The notes under the pieces: model-generated
What the model was told of the DNA's origin: nothing
What the model saw: the letters and a program-made list of their open reading frames with translations, nothing else
Databases searched by the model: none
Made by a program: the position numbers and the translations under genes
From: Halalkalicoccus jeotgali B3
GTDB lineage: Archaea; Halobacteriota; Halobacteria; Halobacteriales; Halalkalicoccaceae
DNA length: 64,000 bases
Assembly (NCBI RefSeq): GCF_000196895.1
Contig: NC_014297.1
Span: 2,277,770 to 2,341,769, forward strand
Direction of reading: 5' to 3'
In this document: positions 58,928-64,000 of the stretch, one piece after another
How the letters are laid out: every line of letters starts with the position of its first letter
How positions within the stretch are numbered: the stretch's first letter is position 1

Positions 58928-60028
58928 TCAGGCGAAAAACTCCGCCAGCCTGTCGGCGGCCTCCTGCGCTCGCGGCGTCACCAGCGCGAAGCGCAGCCAC
59001 TCCGCCCGGGAGTCGCCGAAGGCCTCGCCGGGCATCCCCGCGACGCCGGCCTCGTCGATCAGGCGCTCGACGTTGTTCATGGTCCCCGGGAACCCCTCGA
59101 AGCGCGCCAGGACGTAAAAGGCGCCGTCCGGGCGGGTGTACTCGGCTCCCGCGGCGTCGAGCGCGTCGGTGAAGGCGTCAATGCGTTCCGCGAGCATCTC
59201 GCGCGTTCCCGCGTAGTAATCGGGATCCGTCTCGCGGAGCGCCTGCAAGACGGCATACTGGGCGGGCCGTGAGCCGGTGACGTTGACGAGCATGTGGCGG
59301 GTCCGGGCGGGTTCGGCCAGCGCGGGCGGCAACACGGTATAGCCCACCCGAAAGCCCGTGATCGCCATCGACTTCGAGAAGCTGGCCGTGACCACGCGGT
59401 GTGCCGAGTCGATCGATAGCGCGCTCGTAAAGCGTCCCGACTGGTCGAAGTGATCGTAGACCTCGTCGCTTATGAGGATCGCATCCGACTCCTCTGCGAT
59501 CGCGACGAGTTCTCGTGTCGTTTCCTCGCCGTAGACCGCCCCCGTCGGGTTGTTCGGCGAGTTGACGACGATCGCGGCCGTCTCGGCGCTCGCCCGGTCG
59601 CGGACGGCCTCGGGATCGAGCCGGCCGTCCCCGTCGACGGGGACGTAGGTCGCCTCGCCGCCAAGCATCTGCGTCTTGCCGGGGTAGTACGGGTAGACGG
59701 GGTCGGTGAGCAACACCTCCTTGCCCGCGTCCCTGTCGAGGGCTTCGGCCATCGCGAGGTAGTTCGCCTCGCCGCCGCCGTTGGTGACGATCACCGACTC
59801 GAGAGGGACGTTTCGCCGATCAGCGATCTCCTCGCGTAGCTCGCGCAGGCCGTCGCTAGGCGGGTACTGGAACTCGTCGACGGGACGGTCGGCGTACTCG
59901 CGCAGGCCCTCCCGGAGCGCCTCGGGAGGTTCCCAGTCGGGGTTGCCACTGACCATGTCGATGACGTCCCGATCCGCGCGCTCGGCGTACTGCATCACCC
60001 GGAAGAACAGCGGTTTCTCGTAGTCCAT
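58928..60028 (-). CDS. Class I/II aminotransferase
   Basis: PLP-dependent aminotransferase of 366 residues. N-terminus FRVMQYAERADRDVIDMVSG then NPDWEPPEALREGLREYAD. PLP contacts in NSPNNPTGAVYGEE and DEVYDHFDQSG, and the Schiff-base lysine in TASFSKSMAITGFRVGYTV. A second paralogue of the same class is at 23840-24961. The alanine/aspartate or histidinol-phosphate-like specificity cannot be separated by eye. The next gene on the strand (Get3-like ATPase) begins 40 bases later. Confidence 0.92.
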   Translation of the reverse strand: MDYEKPLFFRVMQYAERADRDVIDMVSGNPDWEPPEALREGLREYADRPVDEFQYPPSDGLRELREEIADRRNVPLESVIVTNGGGEANYLAMAEALDRDAGKEVLLTDPVYPYYPGKTQMLGGEATYVPVDGDGRLDPEAVRDRASAETAAIVVNSPNNPTGAVYGEETTRELVAIAEESDAILISDEVYDHFDQSGRFTSALSIDSAHRVVTASFSKSMAITGFRVGYTVLPPALAEPARTRHMLVNVTGSRPAQYAVLQALRETDPDYYAGTREMLAERIDAFTDALDAAGAEYTRPDGAFYVLARFEGFPGTMNNVERLIDEAGVAGMPGEAFGDSRAEWLRFALVTPRAQEAADRLAEFFA

Positions 60029-60075
60029 ACGTGCCCTGTCGACCCGGTCGACCTGCCTCTTTCGGGTTCGGACGA

Positions 60076-60738
60076 TCAGTCGTTGACGTGGGCCTGTTCG
60101 AACGGTCGTGGGGGCAGTCGTAGCTTGTCGAGATACGGCAGGTGTTTGATGTTGTAGACGATCCGCAACTCGTCGGTGCTCGGCGTGCCGTTACAGGACA
60201 GCCGGATGCCCCGATCGAGCATCTCCGCCGGGAGGACGTGATTGACCGGCATCGAGAGCTCGCCGTCGAGGACCGCGACCGCACAGTTCGCACATGCCCC
60301 GCCCCGACAGGCGTACGGCCACGCGAACCCGCGGTTCTCGGCGGCCTCCAGCAGCGACTCGTTTGGCTGGACGAGAAACCGGCCGTAATCGGCCCCGTCG
60401 AGGCCCGCGTCGGCGGCCTTCTCGAACAGGTCCGCCTCGTCGAGAGTCCACCCGTGGTCGTCGAGCACCTCGTAGTTGAGGTACTCGACCCGCGAGAGCT
60501 CCTCGTCTTCCTCGTCTCCGGGGTCAGATCCCTCCTCCTCGATGCCGGTATCGAGCGAGGGGGCCTCGGGTCGCGAGCCGACGGTGAGTTCCTCGTAGGC
60601 CTCCCTGACCAACTGGAACTCGCGGGCGGATCCCCCCTGATCCGGGTGGGCCTCGATCACGCGCCGCCTGTAGGCACGGGCCACCTCCTCGTCGTCCGCG
60701 TCCGGATCGACCGACAGCACCTCGTACGGGGACACCAT
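60076..60738 (-). CDS. J-domain/[2Fe-2S] ferredoxin fusion protein
   Basis: Protein of 220 residues. The first 50 residues are a J domain with the HPD motif at 31-33 (VIEAHPDQGGSAREFQ), then an acidic linker (EEEGSDPGDEEDEELSRVEY) and a plant-type ferredoxin domain. Cys144, Cys149, Cys152 and Cys182 (PYACRGGACANC; LSCNGTP) bind one [2Fe-2S] cluster. Haloarchaea also have stand-alone ferredoxins; this one couples electron transfer with Hsp70 contact. It could deliver cluster-bearing or partly folded clients to DnaK, or use the chaperone to mature its own cluster. Inference. Confidence 0.93.
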   Translation of the reverse strand: MVSPYEVLSVDPDADDEEVARAYRRRVIEAHPDQGGSAREFQLVREAYEELTVGSRPEAPSLDTGIEEEGSDPGDEEDEELSRVEYLNYEVLDDHGWTLDEADLFEKAADAGLDGADYGRFLVQPNESLLEAAENRGFAWPYACRGGACANCAVAVLDGELSMPVNHVLPAEMLDRGIRLSCNGTPSTDELRIVYNIKHLPYLDKLRLPPRPFEQAHVND

Positions 60739-60818
60739 GCCCGCCCTAGCGGGTTCGTGCTGATAAATCCCTTCCGAGGTGCCGACAGCCTATTGGCGCG
60801 GGTCCCCGTAGCGGGCCC

Positions 60819-61172
60819 ATGAGCGCGAGCGAGGAGGCGATCCGGGAGTACTACGAGTGCGTGGATCGGGAGGCCTACGAGGAGCTGTTCTCGCTGTTCG
60901 CCGAGGACGTCGTCTACCACCGCCCCGGCCAGGAGCCCATTGAGGGGATGGCCGACTTCGAGGAGTTCTACCAGGAGATCCGCGCGATCGATCGGGGGAC
61001 CCACACCGTGATCGACCTCACCGCCGAGGACGACACGATCGCAGTGCAGGGGCGCTTTGCGGGCGTGCTGGAGGGCGGGCAGGTCGAGTTCGGCTTCGCC
61101 GACGTCCACCGGTTCGACGACGAGGGGCTCATCACCGAGCGCTGGACCTACACGGACACGGGGCGGGTGTGA
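60819..61172 (+). CDS. SnoaL/NTF2-like protein
   Basis: Protein of 117 residues with an NTF2-like fold: MSASEEAIREYYECVDREAY, EELFSLFAEDVVYHRPGQEP, DFEEFYQEIRAIDRG and VQGRFAGVLEGGQVEFGFAD, ending HRFDDEGLITERWTYTDTGR. Members are small-molecule isomerases or ligand-binding proteins in diverse pathways; no catalytic residues are distinctive here. Its stop overlaps the CinA start by GTGA, so the two are co-translated. Confidence 0.85.
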   Translation: MSASEEAIREYYECVDREAYEELFSLFAEDVVYHRPGQEPIEGMADFEEFYQEIRAIDRGTHTVIDLTAEDDTIAVQGRFAGVLEGGQVEFGFADVHRFDDEGLITERWTYTDTGRV

Positions 61173-61663
61173 GCGACCCCATCGAAACGCGGGTCGGCGA
61201 GGCGCTTCGCGAGCGCGAGGCGACGGTGGCGACCGCCGAGTCCTGTACCGGCGGGCTGATCTGCTCACTTTTGACCGACGTCCCCGGATCGAGCGACTAC
61301 CTCGACCGGGGGTTCGTCACCTACGCCTACGACGCCAAACGCGAGATGCTGGGCGTCTCGCGGGAGGCACTGGACGATCACGGCGCGGTGAGCGACCCCG
61401 TCGCCCGCGAGATGGCCCGCGGGGCGCGCGACGTGGCCGACGTCACGTGGGGACTCGCGACGACCGGGGTCGCCGGGCCCACGGGGGGAAGCGAGGAGAA
61501 TCCGGTAGGGACGGTCTACATCGGCGTCGCCCACGCCGCCCCGTGGGGCTCTGGCGACTCGTATGCAAGCGTCTCCCGATACGAGTTCGACGGCTCGCGG
61601 ACCGAGATCAAGGGCGAGATCGCTCGCCAAGCCCTCACCGAACTGTACGAGGCGGTCGTCTGA
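61169..61663 (+). CDS. CinA-family nicotinamide-nucleotide amidohydrolase (C-terminal domain type)
   Basis: Stand-alone CinA-C/PncC protein of 164 residues with GTG start overlapping the previous stop (GTGA). Family blocks: TAESCTGGLICSLLTDVPGS, FVTYAYDAKREMLGVS, VSDPVAREMARGARDVADVT, and the ATTGVAGPTGGSEENPVGTV signature. The enzyme deamidates nicotinamide mononucleotide for NAD recycling; Ser in AESCTGG is the catalytic residue. The bifunctional N-terminal domain of bacterial CinA is absent, as in many archaea. Confidence 0.92.
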   Translation: MSDPIETRVGEALREREATVATAESCTGGLICSLLTDVPGSSDYLDRGFVTYAYDAKREMLGVSREALDDHGAVSDPVAREMARGARDVADVTWGLATTGVAGPTGGSEENPVGTVYIGVAHAAPWGSGDSYASVSRYEFDGSRTEIKGEIARQALTELYEAVV

Positions 61664-61669
61664 CGCAAC

Positions 61670-61677
61670 CGTTATTT
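61670..61677 (+). promoter_or_regulatory. TATA-like element of the YdjM-like gene
   Basis: CGTTATTT, centred about 28 bases before the ATG at 61702, directly after the CinA stop. A second AT-rich word (TTTATATCAG, 61688-61697) is too close to the ATG to be the promoter core. Confidence 0.5.
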
Positions 61678-61701
61678 GCGTGCCGCGTTTATATCAGATA
61701 G

Positions 61702-62190
61702 ATGAACAAACGTGGGCACGTGCTGAACGCGGCGTTGCTTGCGGTCGGGTTGGGGGTGATGGTCCGGCCCGTTCCGGAGGTCGAGACGCTCGCCGTGGTC
61801 GCCGAGCTGTTCGTCCCCATCGTGCTTGGCGCGCTCTTTCCGGACGTCGACACCGCGTTCGGAACGCACCGCAAGACGCTGCACAACCTGCCCGTGCTTG
61901 CGATCTTTCTGGCCTACCCGATCTACTTCGGGAACCTCCAGTGGGTCTGGGTCGGCGTGCTCAGTCACTACCTGCTGGACGTGCTGGGAAGCAAGCGCGG
62001 GATCGCGCTCTTCTATCCCCTCTGGCGCCGCGAGTTCGGCTTTCCCTTCGGGGTGCCCGTCAGGAGCCGGTGGTCGCCCGTCGTGACCCTCGTCGTGACG
62101 GGTCTCGAACTCGCGTTCGGGGCGGCCGTGATCCACTGGCTCCCCGCCCCGATGGCCGAGGGCGCCCTGACCCTCTTGGGCGTCCGATAG
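61702..62190 (+). CDS. Metal-dependent hydrolase, YdjM/LexA-binding inner-membrane family
   Basis: Membrane protein of 162 residues with about four helices. The metal-binding histidines/aspartates are in NKRGHVLNAALLAVG, LFPDVDTAFGTHRKTLHNLP and VGVLSHYLLDVLGSKRGIAL, the YdjM pattern (H ... DxD ... HRxxxHS-like ... SHxxxD). The exact enzymatic role of the family is unclear. An own TATA-like element lies just after the CinA gene. Confidence 0.85.
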   Translation: MNKRGHVLNAALLAVGLGVMVRPVPEVETLAVVAELFVPIVLGALFPDVDTAFGTHRKTLHNLPVLAIFLAYPIYFGNLQWVWVGVLSHYLLDVLGSKRGIALFYPLWRREFGFPFGVPVRSRWSPVVTLVVTGLELAFGAAVIHWLPAPMAEGALTLLGVR

Positions 62191-62305
62191 CGTCCGACAC
62201 CGGCGTGCGTCGAGGAGGGATCGGTGTTGATATAACACGGTTGATCGTAGTGAGAAGCGTCTCGACAATCGGCGCGAGGACGGGCGACATGACGGTGATG
62301 GAAGG

Positions 62306-62821
62306 ATGGTCACAGGTTCAAACCAGCACTTGACGGAAGCCCAGATCCACGACGTGCTGCGTAACGACCGTCGGCGGGCGGTGATCTCGACGCTCGGCGA
62401 CGCCGACGGGGTGGCACAGATCCGGGACCTCGCCGATCGGATCGCGAGCACCGAAACCGGCACCACGCCCCCGCCACAGAACGCCAGACAGAGCGTCTAC
62501 GTCTCGTTGCACCAGACCCATCTCCCGAAACTCGACTCGCTTGGCGTCGTCGAGTACGACACCGACACCAACACGGTGTCGCTGCGCGAGGAGGCGAGCG
62601 AGGTCGCGGCGTACATGGGTGGTGCGCCGGGATCGACCGTCCACTGGGCGCGGATCTATCTGGCCCTGAGCGTCCTCGGACTGGTCAAGACGGTCGTTGC
62701 GCTGCTCGCGATCGAACCACTGACGCGCGCGGCACTCGTGGGGGCGCTGATCATGTTCGTCGTCATGATGGGGCTTGCGGGCTATCACGTCTGGTTACAG
62801 CGCGACCGGCCGCTGCGCTGA
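62306..62821 (+). CDS. DUF7344-like winged-helix protein with two membrane helices
   Basis: Protein of 171 residues. The N-terminal domain (LTEAQIHDVLRNDRRRAVIS, QIRDLADRIASTETGTTPPP, RQSVYVSLHQTHLPKLDSLG and VVEYDTDTNTVSLREEA) is the haloarchaeal winged helix often called DUF7344. Two membrane helices follow (IYLALSVLGLVKTVVALLAI and GALIMFVVMMGLAGYHVWL). It could be a membrane-tethered regulator. A frameshifted relative without the membrane part lies at 30844-31192. Confidence 0.82.
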   Translation: MVTGSNQHLTEAQIHDVLRNDRRRAVISTLGDADGVAQIRDLADRIASTETGTTPPPQNARQSVYVSLHQTHLPKLDSLGVVEYDTDTNTVSLREEASEVAAYMGGAPGSTVHWARIYLALSVLGLVKTVVALLAIEPLTRAALVGALIMFVVMMGLAGYHVWLQRDRPLR

Positions 62822-62826
62822 TCCGA

Positions 62827-63579
62827 TCAGTACACTGCCACGTCGTCGAACCGGCCTTCGTACGCGGGGTGGCGCGGATGGGTCGGTTCCATCCCCGAGA
62901 GCGCGAGGCGATCGACCTTCTTCCAGGAGTTCTCCCATGCGAGGTGAGCGAACTCGATCCGACACCGGCGGCCGTGGCGCCGTCCCGACCGGTGGAACAC
63001 CCGGCGGGCCACACCCGAGCGAAGCGCGGTATACAGGTCCGCCGCCGAGTCGATGTCGATCCCGAACTCGGTCCAGACCTCGCCGACGGTTCGAGGGAGG
63101 TGAGCGTACGACGAGCCGAAGGCCGGGAGACTGGTTTCACGGGCGATCTCGCGTGCGCGGCGGTTGTGATGCGGGAGGTGTTTCGGGTTGTAGATCTCGA
63201 CGCCACAGAAACAGTCGGGGTGGCGATTCAGGTCGACGACGTCCAAACTGACCGTCGCGAACTCCGGGTGCGGGACGAGCGCGAGGGCGTCCCGGCGGTC
63301 GAGTTCTTCGAGCGTGCCCTCGAGCGTGAGGAAGTCCGGAATCGGCTCCTCGAGATCGAGCGCGAGGACGTGTTTTCGGTCGCGGAAACTCCCCGTGAAG
63401 ACCTCACGGGCCGGAACGACCAGCAGGTCGTCGTCGCTGAAGCGCGCCGCGCGCTCGCGGATCTCCGGCAGGCGGGTGAAATGGGGCGCGTAGACGAGGA
63501 CGTCGATTCCACGGTCTTTCGCCCGGCGGGCGACTCCTTCGTCGAGGATCTTCACATGCGGGTCGACACGAGTCGGCAT
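62827..63579 (-). CDS. PHP-domain phosphoesterase
   Basis: Protein of 250 residues with the PHP metal-site layout: VDPHVKILDEGVARRAKDRG (degenerate D-x-H-x-H region), DVLVYAPHFTRLPEI, LVVPAREVFTG, ALVPHPEFATVSLDVV and an internal NPKHLPHHNRR segment. It closely follows the archaeal stand-alone PHP family (PHP-like, RNase P p30-like), presumed phosphoesterase or metallohydrolase. The first motif has Val-Asp-Pro-His-Val-Lys, so one usual His is Lys. A long inverted repeat lies between it and the divergent zinc-finger gene. Confidence 0.8.
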   Translation of the reverse strand: MPTRVDPHVKILDEGVARRAKDRGIDVLVYAPHFTRLPEIRERAARFSDDDLLVVPAREVFTGSFRDRKHVLALDLEEPIPDFLTLEGTLEELDRRDALALVPHPEFATVSLDVVDLNRHPDCFCGVEIYNPKHLPHHNRRAREIARETSLPAFGSSYAHLPRTVGEVWTEFGIDIDSAADLYTALRSGVARRVFHRSGRRHGRRCRIEFAHLAWENSWKKVDRLALSGMEPTHPRHPAYEGRFDDVAVY

Positions 63580-63629
63580 ACCGACTGGGTACTCCGGTCG
63601 CCGGTTTGCGACTTACGGTTCCAGTACCC

Positions 63630-63660
63630 TAAAATACATGGTATAAAATAAAGTATTTTA
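63630..63660. promoter_or_regulatory. Inverted repeat TAAAATAC / GTATTTTA with AT-rich spacer
   Basis: Perfect eight-base arms (63630-63637 and 63653-63660) around a 15-base AT-rich spacer, in the intergenic region between the PHP gene (minus) and the zinc-finger gene (plus). The right arm is part of the TATA element (centred about 28 bases before ATG 63686) of the zinc-finger gene. It may be a regulator site controlling one or both genes. Confidence 0.5.
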
Positions 63661-63685
63661 TATCAGTAGGCCCTGTCGAACGTCG

Positions 63686-63973
63686 ATGACCGGCTGGGAG
63701 TGTGCGATCGACGGCTGTGGCGTGACCTTCGAGTCCGCCGAGGAGCTGATCGCCCACCAGAAGGGCGAACACGCGGGCCACGAGTGTCGGGTCTGCGGGG
63801 TCGAGGTTCCCGACGGCTATCCGGCGATCAGACACGCCTTCGGGGAACACACCCGCGCGCAGTACGTCCGGGTCTACGACGCCGACGCGGAGGCGATCCG
63901 CGTCCGTGAGGCGGTGCTCCGACGGGTCCAGTCGGCGCTCGACGGGTCGATTTCGGCCGTCAATTCCGAGTGA
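63686..63973 (+). CDS. Double C2H2 zinc-finger protein
   Basis: Protein of 95 residues with two tandem zinc fingers: CAIDGCGVTFESAEELIAHQ (Cys6, Cys11, then His, His in HQKGEH) and CRVCGVEVPDGYPAIRHAFG (C-x2-C, then H-x4-H in HAFGEH). The remainder is an acidic helix (ADAEAIRVREAVLRRVQSAL). Haloarchaeal two-finger proteins of this kind are potential DNA- or RNA-binding regulators, possibly acting on its own upstream inverted repeat. Inference. Confidence 0.82.
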   Translation: MTGWECAIDGCGVTFESAEELIAHQKGEHAGHECRVCGVEVPDGYPAIRHAFGEHTRAQYVRVYDADAEAIRVREAVLRRVQSALDGSISAVNSE

Positions 63974-64000
63974 AGAACGCGAGAGAGCGGGCGCTTTCGT

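Overview
The window is a gene-dense stretch of chromosome from an extremely halophilic archaeon (class Halobacteria). The evidence is a high-GC sequence, strongly acidic predicted proteins, TATA boxes 25-30 bases before many start codons (leaderless transcripts), frequent ATGA/GTGA stop-start overlaps, and families typical of haloarchaea (DUF7344-like winged helices, XPB with Bax1, X-family polymerase with PHP domain, J-domain/ferredoxin fusion). The genus cannot be fixed from this sequence. I found no rRNA, tRNA, CRISPR array, origin or intact insertion sequence.

Layout. 1-3426: end of a hydantoinase operon (hyuA, hyuB, Asp/Glu racemase-type enzyme). 3537-8858: membrane proteins, including a GAP-family protein coupled to the N-terminal stub of a lost MFS exporter, an AI-2E-type permease, a UbiA-type prenyltransferase and a DUF389 protein. 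9043-18391: fatty-acid locus with an acyl-CoA ligase broken by one TGA codon, an MBL hydrolase, two acyl-CoA dehydrogenases, a winged-helix regulator, a histidine kinase/response regulator pair, an SDR, and an APH-type kinase divergent from the second dehydrogenase. That last pair looks like a split version of eukaryotic ACAD10/11. 18577-20454: a nucleotidyltransferase and a CDP-glycerol glycerophosphotransferase-like enzyme, probably a two-gene surface-polymer module. 20518-30545: ThDP enzyme, sugar porter, aminotransferase, RND-type protein with large coiled coils, PAC2 protein, DoxX.

30844-37398: a frameshifted DUF7344-like gene, rRNA/tRNA m5C methyltransferase with a coupled partner, MFS transporter, and the DNA-repair pair Bax1 and XPB with a tiny zinc-finger frame on the opposite strand between them. 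37626-46588: HdeD-like protein and the chaperone genes grpE, dnaK and dnaJ, interrupted by a small membrane protein, an NAD(P)-binding protein, a Rieske protein with a large uncharacterised domain, and a ZIP transporter. 46651-63973: glutamate-type symporter, acyl-CoA synthetase, PolX, AN1-rhomboid protease, endonuclease V, glycerate kinase, M24 peptidase, Get3/ArsA ATPase, aminotransferase, J-domain ferredoxin, CinA, YdjM-like protein, PHP phosphoesterase and a double zinc-finger protein.

The most unusual signals are: (1) the 3' end of dnaK, where two units of about 60 bases, each holding two perfect palindromes and ending in a 16-base direct repeat, appear to have been inserted and to have cut off the original C-terminus; (2) the split ACAD10/11-like pair with a perfect 17-base operator-like repeat; (3) the nucleotidyltransferase/glycerophosphotransferase module; and (4) three gene lesions (TGG to TGA in the acyl-CoA ligase, an extra G in a G7 run in a DUF7344-like gene, and the MFS stub).
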